NCBI RefSeq assembly: GCF_003721515.1
Contig: NZ_RJJD01000010.1
Coordinates: 1-64,000 of the forward strand
Reading direction: 5' to 3'
DNA from: Rufibacter latericius
Lineage (GTDB): Bacteria; Bacteroidota; Bacteroidia; Cytophagales; Hymenobacteraceae
Length of the DNA: 64,000 bases
Positions 39,960 to 48,257 of the stretch are shown piece by piece (the first letter of the stretch is position 1; the number at the start of each line of letters is the position of its first letter). Position numbers and translations under genes: made by a program. Below the pieces are notes generated by a model. That model saw only the letters and a program-made list of their open reading frames with translations. It had not been told where the DNA came from and ran no database searches.

Positions 39960-40020
39960 GCACCTCCCAGTTTCAGGGCCGATTTTTCAAAACAGCCTTG
40001 AAACGGGGAGGTGCTTTTTT
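39960..40020 (+). terminator. Composite terminator built around palindrome copy 16
   Basis: GCACCTCCC (39960-39968) pairs with GGGAGGTGC (40006-40014), followed by TTTTTT. Nested inside is a dispersed palindrome copy (39970-40005: GTTTCAGGGCCGATTTTT, CAAAACAGCCTTGAAAC). The added outer arms turn the repeat into a long terminator after the aldo/keto reductase. Confidence 0.8.
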
Positions 40021-40120
40021 ATGGTTTGGCGAGAGTTCTCCTGAACCATATTTGAGAGGAATTATGAAGCAGATTCACATAACAGCCTTAAAACATCCGC
40101 GCAAACAAAATCCCTTTAAA

Positions 40121-40606
40121 TCAATCCAAAAAATTCTGCCTCGGAATAAACAAATCATCCAGGTTCACCAACGCATGAAGGATAGGATGCAATTCCTCGC
40201 GCTGGAGTTGGAACATGTCCCGGATGTTGAGAAACTTTACCTCTTCTAACAACTGCGCATGGGGCTCATGTTCTGGGTCTGACCCAAGAGCCAAGGTCCC
40301 CGTAACGAGATTCACCTCAAAGAACAATTCAATAGCATGAAGCGGCGGACGGAGAAACTCATTGAGATATAAAAACCGACCTACCTCAATTTCCAACCCG
40401 GTTTCTTCTTTGAACTCCCTTTTAAGGCATTCCTTTACTTTTTCGTTGAAATCAAGGCCACCGCCGGGGGGCATCCAGAAATAACCTTCGCCAAAGGCAG
40501 CCTTGTGACGGGCCAGCAATAGTTTGTCTTCCTGTATCAGCAGTCCGCAGACTCTGACCCTGGTTTTAGATGAGTATGGTTCTGCAAGCGGATGAATGTT
40601 CTCCAT
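40121..40606 (-). CDS. Nudix hydrolase
   Basis: A 161-residue Nudix-fold enzyme. The Nudix box is complete: GGGLDFNEKVKECLKREFKEETGL (~48-71, pattern G-x5-E-x7-REx2EExG). It cleaves a nucleoside diphosphate linked to another moiety using Mg; substrate unknown. An ATG at 40606 is used. Divergent from the thioesterase at 40645 with a very short 38-base gap, so promoters must overlap. Confidence 0.88.
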   Translation of the reverse strand: MENIHPLAEPYSSKTRVRVCGLLIQEDKLLLARHKAAFGEGYFWMPPGGGLDFNEKVKECLKREFKEETGLEIEVGRFLYLNEFLRPPLHAIELFFEVNLVTGTLALGSDPEHEPHAQLLEEVKFLNIRDMFQLQREELHPILHALVNLDDLFIPRQNFLD

Positions 40607-40644
40607 AGGTTGTAGGGCAGTTCCTGAGGCAGTACTTTTGCCAG

Positions 40645-41100
40645 ATGTTACAGTTGTTCAATCCTGAGTACACAAATACGGTAAAAGAAAAACTTCAGCG
40701 GCAATTTTACATGCATTTGCTGGGTTTTGAAATAGAAACCATTGAAATAGGGTTGATAGAGGGCCGCTTACTCCTGGAAGAAAAGCACAAACAGCACAAA
40801 GGAATTGCCCACGGTGGGGTAATTGCCACCCTGGCAGACATTGTCATGGGGTTTGCCGCCGTCACCTTGATACCCGCCAACCACCACGTGGTCACGTCCA
40901 ACCTGAACGTTTCTTACCTGAACCCCGGGGTGGGGTGCGCGCTTTTTGCCAAAGGGTGGGTGCTGAAACAAGGCAAGAAGTTGAACTTTTGTGAGGCGGA
41001 AATCTTTAGTATAGATGGCACCGGCGAGAAAAAACTGATCGCCAAGGCATCGGCTACGATGGCAATCCTTCGGCCGGAAGCCACTACTTCCCTGAACTGA
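40645..41100 (+). CDS. PaaI-type thioesterase (hotdog fold)
   Basis: A 151-residue hotdog-fold protein. The motif HKGIAHGGVIATLADIVMGFAAVTL (~51-75) holds the conserved HGG(V)-x5-D/A of PaaI/4HBT thioesterases; VTSNLNVSYLNPGVG follows as the second strand pair. It should hydrolyse acyl-CoA thioesters. Its stop is 2 bases before the start of the RecD-like helicase, so the two are translated from one transcript, though no functional link is evident. Confidence 0.87.
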   Translation: MLQLFNPEYTNTVKEKLQRQFYMHLLGFEIETIEIGLIEGRLLLEEKHKQHKGIAHGGVIATLADIVMGFAAVTLIPANHHVVTSNLNVSYLNPGVGCALFAKGWVLKQGKKLNFCEAEIFSIDGTGEKKLIAKASATMAILRPEATTSLN

Positions 41101-41102
41101 AT

Positions 41103-42530
41103 ATGACCCCTGCAGAAGCGCTCCGCAAGAACTTTCCCTTTGAACCCACCCAGGACCAGGCCAACCTGTTCCAGAAACTGGATCATTTCATCATGCGCCG
41201 CACCGGCCTGAAAGAGGTGTTCCTGCTCAAAGGCTTCGCGGGTACGGGTAAAACCACGGTGGTGAGCGCTTTGGTGAAAATCCTGAACAGCTTCGGGTAT
41301 AAATATGTGTTGCTCGCACCTACCGGACGGGCGGCCAAGGTCATGTCCACGTACTCGGCCAAGCCGGCTTCTACCATCCACAAGAAAATCTATAAGCAGA
41401 CCGCTAACCCGTATTCAGACGGATTAGCATTTTCGCGTCAGCCGAACAAGAGCGAGCAGGTTATCTACATCGTGGACGAGGCTTCCATGATTTCTGATGA
41501 TAAAGCTTTCGGTGACAGTGGTTTGCTGCAGGACCTTTTAGGGTACGTTTTCGAGAAACCAAGCAATAAACTGCTGCTCATCGGGGACACCGCCCAGTTG
41601 CCGCCGGTAAACCAGACTATCAGTCCGTCTTTGGATGCGGGTTATCTGCAAGGCAATTTCCAGTGCCACGTTCACGAGATGGAAATGCGCCAGGTAATGC
41701 GGCAAGCTGAAGAATCTGGTATTCTGATGAACGCCACCCGCCTTCGGAATGAGCTTGTCAAAGAGCAGCCCGAACTGGCTTTCAAGACTCGCGGTTTCCG
41801 GGACATTTTCTCCATGCGGGGAGATAAACTGGAAGACGGCTTGCGGTATGCCTATGACAAGTTCGGGATAGACAATACCACGGTGATCTGTAGGTCAAAC
41901 AAAACCGCCAATCTGTACAACCAGCACATCAGAAGGCAGATCTTCTTTGCCGAGGACGAGATAGGGGTAGGGGATTACCTCATGATCGTGCGCAACAATT
42001 ACACCTGGCTGCCCAAGGATTCCAACATCGGGTTCATGGCCAACGGCGATTTCGTGGAGATAACCAAGATCATCCGGTACGAGGAAATGTACGGCATGCG
42101 CTTCGCCGATGTGCGCATTAGGTTCGTGGATTATCCAAATGAAGAGGAATTGGACACCAAGATCATGCTGGACACCCTGTACTCAGAGGCTCCCGCCCTG
42201 CCCGCCGACAAGAACAAGGAACTCTACCAACAGGTACTGGAGGATTACCAGCACATTGCCAACAAGCGGGCCCGAGCCCAGGAGATGCGGCAGGACAAAT
42301 ACCTGAACGCCCTTCAGGTGAAGTTTGCCTATGCGCTCACCTGCCACAAAGCCCAGGGCGGCCAGTGGCAAGCCGTTTTCGTGGACCACGGATTCCTAAA
42401 GGATGATCTTGTAAGCCAGGAGTTTGCCAGGTGGTTGTATACAGCCGCTACCCGTGCCTCAGAACAGCTGTTCCTGGTGAACTTCAACGAGAAACTCCTG
42501 GAGAATGCACCAGAACGTGTAGAAGATTAA
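41103..42530 (+). CDS. RecD-like superfamily 1B DNA helicase
   Basis: A 475-residue ATP-dependent helicase. Walker A KGFAGTGKTTVVSAL (~43-57), Q-motif-like NFPFEPTQDQ, Walker B IYIVDEASMI (~121-130), motif III LLLIGDTAQLPPV (~160-172), and C-terminal UvrD_C_2-type motif V/VI ALTCHKAQGGQWQAVFVDHG (~409-428) with ARWLYTAATRASEQLFLV. Similar stand-alone RecD/Dda-like helicases are core Bacteroidota genes; a role in DNA repair or replication restart is likely. It follows the thioesterase by 2 bases. Confidence 0.9.
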   Translation: MTPAEALRKNFPFEPTQDQANLFQKLDHFIMRRTGLKEVFLLKGFAGTGKTTVVSALVKILNSFGYKYVLLAPTGRAAKVMSTYSAKPASTIHKKIYKQTANPYSDGLAFSRQPNKSEQVIYIVDEASMISDDKAFGDSGLLQDLLGYVFEKPSNKLLLIGDTAQLPPVNQTISPSLDAGYLQGNFQCHVHEMEMRQVMRQAEESGILMNATRLRNELVKEQPELAFKTRGFRDIFSMRGDKLEDGLRYAYDKFGIDNTTVICRSNKTANLYNQHIRRQIFFAEDEIGVGDYLMIVRNNYTWLPKDSNIGFMANGDFVEITKIIRYEEMYGMRFADVRIRFVDYPNEEELDTKIMLDTLYSEAPALPADKNKELYQQVLEDYQHIANKRARAQEMRQDKYLNALQVKFAYALTCHKAQGGQWQAVFVDHGFLKDDLVSQEFARWLYTAATRASEQLFLVNFNEKLLENAPERVED

Positions 42531-42570
42531 GTACCTTCGCTTAGGCAAACTGAACATACGAACCAGACGA

Positions 42571-43020
42571 ATGAAAAAACTTCTTTTTGGCGCTTTATTC
42601 CTGCTTGTTGGGAGCTCGGCGGCGATGGCGCAAGACACCACTGGCACCAAAGTGGGTACTGCCCCGGTAGCCCCAATTGCACCATCAGTTCCAACTCCGG
42701 TGGGTCCGTCCATCGTTTTTGAAGAGCCTAAATTCAACTACGGTGACATAAAGCAGGGCGATGTCATTGAGCATGACTTTCTGTTTACCAACAACGGCAC
42801 CTTACCCCTGATTATCTATAATGTAAAAACCACCTGCGGTTGTACTGCCACAGAGTTTCCTCAGGCTCCGGTGATGCCCGGCGGAACCGCTGTGATCAAA
42901 GCCAGCTTCAACAGTGCTAAGAAACGGGGGCAGCAAAACAAAGTGTTAATTGTGGAGTCAAATGCCGTTCAAGGCAATGTTCAGGTTGTTTTTTCCTCCA
43001 ACATTGCATCCGCCGATTAA
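42571..43020 (+). CDS. Secreted DUF1573 protein
   Basis: A 149-residue protein with signal peptide (MKKLLFGALFLLVGSSAAMAQ), an Ala/Pro-rich stretch, and a single DUF1573 Ig-like domain (~47-147) with FNYGDIKQGDVIEHDFLFTNNG and TTCGCTATEFPQAPVMPGG. It is a shorter relative of the two-domain protein at 26332. Function unknown; likely periplasmic or surface. Downstream of the helicase by 40 bases, closed by a terminator. Confidence 0.87.
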   Translation: MKKLLFGALFLLVGSSAAMAQDTTGTKVGTAPVAPIAPSVPTPVGPSIVFEEPKFNYGDIKQGDVIEHDFLFTNNGTLPLIIYNVKTTCGCTATEFPQAPVMPGGTAVIKASFNSAKKRGQQNKVLIVESNAVQGNVQVVFSSNIASAD

Positions 43021-43058
43021 GGTTTTACCTCTGTTTTTCTAAAAACACCATAAAAAAC
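43021..43058. repeat. Dispersed intergenic palindrome, copy 17
   Basis: GGTTTTACCTCTGTTTTT, then CTAAAAACACCATAAAAAACG; it runs straight from the DUF1573 stop codon into the terminator at 43053. Confidence 0.5.
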
Positions 43059-43090
43059 GCCTCTCCTACTTTTGCAAGAGAGGCGTTTTT
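43053..43090. terminator. Bidirectional terminator
   Basis: AAAAACGCCTCTC and GAGAGGCGTTTTT form a 13-bp perfect stem with a 12-base loop, between the convergent DUF1573 and DUF423 genes. Confidence 0.88.
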
Positions 43091-43109
43091 CATTACAACT
43101 AAAGGATTT

Positions 43110-43493
43110 CTACTTCAGGTTTTTCACCAGGGCCCAAACCAGGTTCAACCAGCCGCCAATCAGGAACAAGCCCCCGATAGGGGTGATGGCGCCCATCCAT
43201 TTTATGCCCGTGAGGCAGAGAATATACAAAGAGCCTGAGAAAATGAGGATGCCAATCAGAAAGCAGATGGCCGAGAGGCGCATACCGGTGGCCGCGGGGA
43301 ATTGGGTCATGAGAACGCCCACCAATAGCAAGCCCAGGGCATGGTACATCTGGTATTTCACGGCGGTCTCAAAAGTATCGGTGCGGCCGGTCTCAGTGAG
43401 TAATTTGGCCAAACCATGGGCTCCAAAGGCTCCTATCATCACACCCAATCCGCTCAGGAGGGCTCCCAGGATCAATATCGTTTTAATGGTCAT
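43110..43493 (-). CDS. DUF423 membrane protein
   Basis: A 127-residue protein with four hydrophobic helices (~5-25, 45-63, 68-88, 95-120) and the family pattern GALLSGLGVMIGAFGAHGL near the start and KYQMYHALGLLLVG in helix 2. It belongs to the DUF423 (YwdK/YgdD) family of small inner-membrane proteins of unknown function. It lies 21 bases downstream of the YggS gene on the same strand, likely one operon. Confidence 0.9.
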   Translation of the reverse strand: MTIKTILILGALLSGLGVMIGAFGAHGLAKLLTETGRTDTFETAVKYQMYHALGLLLVGVLMTQFPAATGMRLSAICFLIGILIFSGSLYILCLTGIKWMGAITPIGGLFLIGGWLNLVWALVKNLK

Positions 43494-43514
43494 TTTAAGA
43501 AATCAGGTTAAAAG

Positions 43515-44198
43515 CTAGGTTGTAATAGAATAGTCCCGGTTCCCGAAGATGGCGCTGCCCACTCTAATTATGGTGCTTCCCTCGGAGATGGCCAATTGGT
43601 AATCTGAACTCATGCCCATAGAAATCTCCTTGAAGTGGGCAACTCCTGGGAAGAACTCCTCCCGCAAGGCCTCAAAGTAGCCTCTCAGTCGGGCAAATTC
43701 CCGCTGCAGGTGCGCAGAGTCATTGGTGTTGGTGGCCACGCCCATGACCCCGCAGATGCGCACGTTACCCAGTTGGCTGAACTCATCTGACCTTAGGATC
43801 TGCCTGGCTTCTTCCAGGTCCAGCCCGAATTTGGTTTCTTCCTCAGCGATGTAGAACTGCAGCAGGCAATCAATTACGCGGCTATGTTTTTGGCCTTGTT
43901 TGTCAATTTCCTGCAGTAAACGCAAACTGTCAACCGACTGGATCAGGTGCACGAACGGCGCGATGTATTTTACTTTATTGGTTTGCAGGTGCCCGATCAT
44001 GTGCCACTCCACATCCGCGGGAAGTTGCGGCTGTTTGTCTTTCATCTCCTGCGCCTTGTTTTCCCCAAAAGCCCGTTGTCCGCCATCATAGGCTTCCTGG
44101 ATCAACTCCACCGGGTGGGTTTTGGACACGGCAATCAGGCGGCAGTTGGTACCCGCTAAACGGCTCTGAAAATCCCGTATGTTCTCTTGTATGGTCAT
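43515..44198 (-). CDS. YggS-family PLP homeostasis protein
   Basis: About 227 residues. Typical YggS/PLPBP signatures: LIAVSKTHPVELIQEAYDGGQRAFGENKAQEM (with PLP-binding Lys in SKTH, ~28), VEWHMIGHLQTNKVKYI, and C-terminal EISMGMSSDYQLAISEGSTIIRVGSAIFG. It binds pyridoxal phosphate and controls its cellular level rather than catalysing a known reaction. The ATG at 44198 (MTIQENI) matches the family N-terminus. It precedes the DUF423 gene. Confidence 0.93.
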   Translation of the reverse strand: MTIQENIRDFQSRLAGTNCRLIAVSKTHPVELIQEAYDGGQRAFGENKAQEMKDKQPQLPADVEWHMIGHLQTNKVKYIAPFVHLIQSVDSLRLLQEIDKQGQKHSRVIDCLLQFYIAEEETKFGLDLEEARQILRSDEFSQLGNVRICGVMGVATNTNDSAHLQREFARLRGYFEALREEFFPGVAHFKEISMGMSSDYQLAISEGSTIIRVGSAIFGNRDYSITT

Positions 44199-44265
44199 GT
44201 AAGCCGATGAAAAATTAGGCAAGTCTTGTTAAATCAAACCAATAACTAAAAACCAACATCTACCG

Positions 44266-45315
44266 TCAGTCTTCTAACGCATTGGTGAAAAAGGTGTTTT
44301 TGAGCAGCAGCCACAGCAACAGCATAACAATTGCCCAGCGCAAATATATCTGGTAATAGTCACGTGTGTCACGGTAGCGGGTTTCTTTTATCTCGGTTTT
44401 CTCCAGGGTATTGATCCGTTGGAAGATCTGCGTCAGGGAATTGGCATCTTGGGCCCGGAAGAACTGTCCCTCAGAAAGGGAGGCGAGCTGCCGAAGCGTT
44501 TTTTCCTCCAAACCTGTCTGAATGGTGACCATTTTACCCGTAGAATCGGCTTCCATCTGCACGGTTCCCTCTTTTCCGATGCCCACGGTATACAGCTTCA
44601 ACTGGAAGGCATGCGCCAATTGGGCGGCCAACTCGGGGTCCAGGCTTCCGGCGGTGTTTTCCCCGTCACTGATAAGGATGCACACCTTTGATTTGGCCTT
44701 CGATTCCCGCAGCCGGTTAATGGCCACTGCCAAGGCGCTCCCGATAGCGGTTCCGTCTTCCGAGACCATCCCCAGGTTGATGCCTTTGATACTTTCCCGG
44801 ATCAGTTCATAGTCGGTAGTGAGGGGAGCCAGGGAAAAGGCACGGCCGGCGAAAACCACCAACCCTATGCGGTCCTGCACACGGCCGTTCACAAACTGAA
44901 GCGCAACATCTTTGGCAGCTTCCAGGCGGTTGGGTAGAAAATCGGTTAATTCCATGGAGCCAGACACGTCCATGACCAGCACAATGTCAATGCCTTCAGC
45001 GGAGAGCTCTACGGTTTCATCGGTTTTCTGGGGGCGGGCCAGGGCTACCAGCACCAGCATGAGAAATAGCCCGAACACCACATCGGGGATGTAGCGCAGC
45101 ACGCTGCTCCAGTGCCAGGTGACATCGCCTTCAAACAAGGCCACGTCCATTTTCCGGCGGAACCGCACCGTAAAAAGCCACCGCAGCAGAAATAGTACCG
45201 GCACTGCAAAAAGCGCATACAAAAAGCTTGGGCTTTCCCAATCAAAAGACTGGAAAGTACTCCATGAGAACCAGTGGAAGTTCAGCCAGGAAAAATCAGC
45301 GGGTGTTTGCCACAT
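44266..45315 (-). CDS. batA: VWA-domain membrane protein, BatA-like
   Basis: A 349-residue protein with two N-terminal membrane helices (~30-50 and ~75-95), a von Willebrand A domain (~105-290) with the MIDAS motif DVSGSMELTDF (DxSxS), and a C-terminal helix (~318-335). This is the layout of BatA of the Bacteroidota aerotolerance cluster. Its start overlaps the previous gene by 20 bases. BatB, BatC and BatD do not follow; YggS lies next instead. Confidence 0.88.
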   Translation of the reverse strand: MWQTPADFSWLNFHWFSWSTFQSFDWESPSFLYALFAVPVLFLLRWLFTVRFRRKMDVALFEGDVTWHWSSVLRYIPDVVFGLFLMLVLVALARPQKTDETVELSAEGIDIVLVMDVSGSMELTDFLPNRLEAAKDVALQFVNGRVQDRIGLVVFAGRAFSLAPLTTDYELIRESIKGINLGMVSEDGTAIGSALAVAINRLRESKAKSKVCILISDGENTAGSLDPELAAQLAHAFQLKLYTVGIGKEGTVQMEADSTGKMVTIQTGLEEKTLRQLASLSEGQFFRAQDANSLTQIFQRINTLEKTEIKETRYRDTRDYYQIYLRWAIVMLLLWLLLKNTFFTNALED

Positions 45316-46246
45316 TGCGCAGAGAGTCTCGGATTAAAACATAGCGGTAAGCGGCAAAGTCGGCTAACTGCGAGAGGGAATCGGTTACTTCGGTTTCATC
45401 ATCGGAAATAATGTTCCCGTAAATGGCCCGGTCACATACCTTAAGGGCGTTACTCACCCGTTCGTCTTCTTCATAGTAAGAGGCGATTTCTTTGGTGGTA
45501 AACGAGTTGATGGCGGTGTCTTCTAGTTTGGTTAAGTAATTCTTCCACAAAGTGATAGCGCGTTCCAGTTGATCCAGGGTTTTACCTCGTTGGAAACGCT
45601 CCCGTGAGGTCTGGAACCTGGAAAGGAACTGCGTCTGGTCTTTGCGCAGCACGTACAGCCGGTACCGCAGGTTAATTCCCTGCCCAAACAAAAGCCAAAG
45701 CCCGCCAATCAAAATGGCACCTGCTAAAGCACCTAAGGACCAATACACATAGTTGAATTGCGCCGGAACCGGCTCTAGTTGGGTCGCCGATTTCAGGGGA
45801 AGCGGGTCTTCAATCGTGGATACCTGTTGCCGCAGAAAAACAGAATCTGGGTTGGTGGTCAGTTGCAGGGTGTCGCCGCTATGAAAAAGTTGAGCAGTGA
45901 CTTGCAAAGTTTGCACGGGTTTCAGGCTGAAGGTGCGCAAAAGGTAAATGGTGCTGTCGGTACTGACGCCTTTAACGGTCCGGGTAGGGAAGAAGTCTTT
46001 CCGGACCACCTCAAACGGAGCAAACTTGAAAGAGGTATCTGGGAAGACCACCTCGGCCTGGGGCGAATGCCTGGACCGCAGCACATACTTCACCGTTTGG
46101 CCCAAATCTACGGAGTCGCGCAGGAAAAAGCCTTCTACCTTTACGGCAGGTAATTGGGCCTGGCAGAAGAAAGGCAGCAGGCACAGGAAAAGCCAGCAGG
46201 TCTTTTGGAGTAGTGGATGCAAATTTAAAGGTTCACTGGGCAGCAA
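45296..46246 (-). CDS. Hypothetical membrane protein of the Bat cluster
   Basis: A ~316-residue protein lying between the DUF58 and BatA genes. It has an N-terminal signal-like segment (WLFLCLLPFFCQAQ), a beta-rich periplasmic part (~30-165) resembling a BatD-type domain (VDLGQTVKYVLRSRHSPQAEVVFP), one membrane helix (~170-192, VYWSLGALAGAILIGGLWLLF) and a charged helical cytoplasmic part. A protein in this position is usual in Bacteroidota Bat clusters but has no known function. No ATG is available before the signal segment; a TTG at 46246 is the likely start. Confidence 0.75.
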   Translation of the reverse strand: MLPSEPLNLHPLLQKTCWLFLCLLPFFCQAQLPAVKVEGFFLRDSVDLGQTVKYVLRSRHSPQAEVVFPDTSFKFAPFEVVRKDFFPTRTVKGVSTDSTIYLLRTFSLKPVQTLQVTAQLFHSGDTLQLTTNPDSVFLRQQVSTIEDPLPLKSATQLEPVPAQFNYVYWSLGALAGAILIGGLWLLFGQGINLRYRLYVLRKDQTQFLSRFQTSRERFQRGKTLDQLERAITLWKNYLTKLEDTAINSFTTKEIASYYEEDERVSNALKVCDRAIYGNIISDDETEVTDSLSQLADFAAYRYVLIRDSLRNVANTR

Positions 46247-46307
46247 AGGTTGGCTGCCAGCAGTAGTTTATAGGTTTCGTTCTTCAAGTTCCTTTTAAAG
46301 GGAAACT

Positions 46308-46344
46308 GTTTCAGGGCTGTTTTCAGGAAAACAGGTCCAAAAGG
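46308..46344. repeat. Dispersed intergenic palindrome, copy 18
   Basis: GTTTCAGGGCTGTTTT, then CAGGAAAACAGGTCCAAAAGG; one of the best matches to the consensus, in the gap between two codirectional Bat-cluster genes. Confidence 0.65.
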
Positions 46345-46357
46345 CTGGTGTTCGTTC

Positions 46358-47239
46358 TCAGGAACTCCGTTTCATGATTTTGTTACGCGCCCTGAACAGG
46401 TGCACCAACTGTGGCACGTAGTCCTGCTCCACAAAAATAGGAAGGAAATCGGCTTGGTATTGGCGACACAGTTTGGCCAGGCGTTCCTGGTTCCTGGCGT
46501 AGGGGAGAAGGTACCGTTCCCTGAAATCCCTGGAAGAGGTGTTCACCCAGATGGTTTTGCCGGATTCCTTATCCTGCAGCGGAATAATGCCCAGTTTAGG
46601 GAAATCAATCTCGCGCTTGTCCATGAGTTGCAGCACAATGAGGTCGTGTTTCTTGGCCAGCATGATCAGTTCGCGCTCGTAATTCAAATCAATGAAATCT
46701 GAGATCAGGATGATGATGCTCTTGCGTTTGACCACGTTGAGGCACAGCTTGATCCCCGCCCCGATGTTGGTTTTCAACGACTGCGGCTGCAATACCGCTA
46801 GGGTCTTGATAAGGCTGTAGGCGTGTTCATTGCCTTTGCTGGGCTTCAGGTAGCGTTCTTTGCCGTCGCTGAAGCAGATCATGCCCAACTGGCTTCCCTG
46901 TTTTAAGGCCGATAACGCCAAAATACCTCCAATCTCTTTCCCGATGTCCATTTTCTGGGTTCCGGGTGTGCCTAAGGAATGGGAACCGCTCACGTCCAGC
47001 AGCAGGAATACGTTTTGCTCTTTTTCCTCGCGGTAAGTCTTCACAAAGGTACCATGGCCCTTGGCCGATACGTTCCAGTCAATGGAGCGCACGTCATCGC
47101 CGTACTGGTAGGCGCGCACGTCATCGAACTCCAGTCCAGAGCTTTTAAAGACCGATTTGAAGTCGCCCTGCATTTGGGCGTCAATTGCCTTTCTGATCTG
47201 TATCTCGTACTTTCGTAGCTTCCTGACCAAGTCTTTCAT
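46358..47239 (-). CDS. DUF58 protein of the Bat cluster
   Basis: A ~293-residue protein. It has the DUF58 signature GLEFDDVRAYQYGDDVRSIDWNVSAKG (~33-60) followed by a VWA-like domain with LLLDVSGSHSLG (~77-88). The ATG at 47239 (MKDLVRKLRKYEIQIRKAIDAQMQGDF) is the usual start; the longer frame runs into the divergent gene. It normally works beside a MoxR AAA+ ATPase, but none is in the window. Its cluster role (with BatA) is thought to be in envelope stress or chaperone-like assembly. Confidence 0.9.
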   Translation of the reverse strand: MKDLVRKLRKYEIQIRKAIDAQMQGDFKSVFKSSGLEFDDVRAYQYGDDVRSIDWNVSAKGHGTFVKTYREEKEQNVFLLLDVSGSHSLGTPGTQKMDIGKEIGGILALSALKQGSQLGMICFSDGKERYLKPSKGNEHAYSLIKTLAVLQPQSLKTNIGAGIKLCLNVVKRKSIIILISDFIDLNYERELIMLAKKHDLIVLQLMDKREIDFPKLGIIPLQDKESGKTIWVNTSSRDFRERYLLPYARNQERLAKLCRQYQADFLPIFVEQDYVPQLVHLFRARNKIMKRSS

Positions 47240-47291
47240 ACCTGCAAAGGGTTGTGCAGCGTTAAAATTACCCAAACTTACGAACAACCGC

Positions 47292-47783
47292 GTGAAAAAA
47301 CGTTTGTGCCTCCTTTTACTGCCGCTGGTGCTTCTGGCCTGTACTCCCGAGCAAGAGAAACCAGCCGATCTGATTACGGAGGAAAAGATGGCCCGCATCA
47401 TGATAGACGTTCACCTCACCGAAGCCGCCATCGCCCGTACCATCCACCACTTTGATTCTTCCCGAGCCGCCTACCGCGCTGCCCATAAACAAATCCTGAA
47501 ACGACAGGGAGTATCAGACAGTGCGTTCAAACACAGCTACGATTTCTATCTCTCCAACCCGGCCACCCTGGATAAAATCTATGAGATAGTGCTGGATAGC
47601 CTGAGTCTGCGCGAGGCTAAAATGACCGCCCAAGTGGCTACCACCGATTCTACTACCACCCTGGAGCATGCCCCAGAAGCAGTTCCAGACACCATCAAGG
47701 CCAAAACAAAGTTGAGCAAGTTCAAGCGTATTTCGGTGCCAGATTCCCTAAAAGGGCTTCAAAAGAAAAGAATGATCAAATAA
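47292..47783 (+). CDS. DUF4296 lipoprotein
   Basis: A 163-residue protein. The signal peptide ends in a lipobox (LVLLAC, Cys17). The DUF4296 pattern follows: LITEEKMARIMIDVHLTEAAI (~27-47) and KQILKRQGVSDSAFKHSYDFYLSNPATLDKIYEIVLDSL (~68-106). Function unknown; widespread in Bacteroidota. The start is probably the GTG at 47292, since the only longer frame overlaps the divergent DUF58 gene and would bury the signal peptide. The 3' end overlaps csaA by 8 bases, tail to tail. Confidence 0.82.
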   Translation: MKKRLCLLLLPLVLLACTPEQEKPADLITEEKMARIMIDVHLTEAAIARTIHHFDSSRAAYRAAHKQILKRQGVSDSAFKHSYDFYLSNPATLDKIYEIVLDSLSLREAKMTAQVATTDSTTTLEHAPEAVPDTIKAKTKLSKFKRISVPDSLKGLQKKRMIK

Positions 47784-48114
47784 GCCGTTTGCCGTTTGGC
47801 ACCTGAGCTTGCGGTTGCGCCAGCACAATATGGCCTTCCTCGTCTTCGAACCCCGTCACCAACACCTCAGACAGCCAAGACCCGATCTGTTTTTTAGGGA
47901 AGTTAGCCACGCAGATCACCTGTTTGCCTACCACTTCTTCTAACGTATAACGGCGCGTGATTTGTGCGCTGGACTTCTTAATTCCTAATTCTCCCAGATC
48001 TACCCACAGTTTAAAGGCCGGTTTTCGGGCCTCAGGGAAAGCCTCTGCCCGCACAATGGTGCCTACCCGCAGGTCTACGGCCATGAACTGGTCCCAGGTG
48101 ATGTTGTTTTCCAT
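47776..48114 (-). CDS. csaA: CsaA-like tRNA-binding-domain protein
   Basis: A 112-residue OB-fold protein. Seen: MAVDLRVGTIVRAEAFPEARKPAFKLWVDLGELGIKKSSAQIT (~10-52) and QVICVANFPKKQIGSWLSEVLVTGF, the CsaA/EMAP-II-type tRNA-binding domain. CsaA is a small export-related chaperone in Bacillus; a tRNA-binding role is also possible. The ATG at 48114 gives the usual 110-113-residue length. Confidence 0.9.
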   Translation of the reverse strand: MENNITWDQFMAVDLRVGTIVRAEAFPEARKPAFKLWVDLGELGIKKSSAQITRRYTLEEVVGKQVICVANFPKKQIGSWLSEVLVTGFEDEEGHIVLAQPQAQVPNGKRLI

Positions 48115-48257
48115 GGTGGTTTTTGCGCCCAAGATAAGGCCTCTGCCTTGAAGCGACAAATACGCTTGTCACTCCGTAGAAACCTCTGCGGCAGGCCCGC
48201 GTATCCAAAGTGGCGGTTCTATGATGGCGGCTGCCTCACTCTATACCTCACCAAACT

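Noticed and set aside
47157-47291. N-terminal extension of the DUF4296 lipoprotein
   Set aside because: It would overlap the divergent DUF58 gene and place the lipoprotein signal in the middle of the protein; the GTG at 47292 is preferred.
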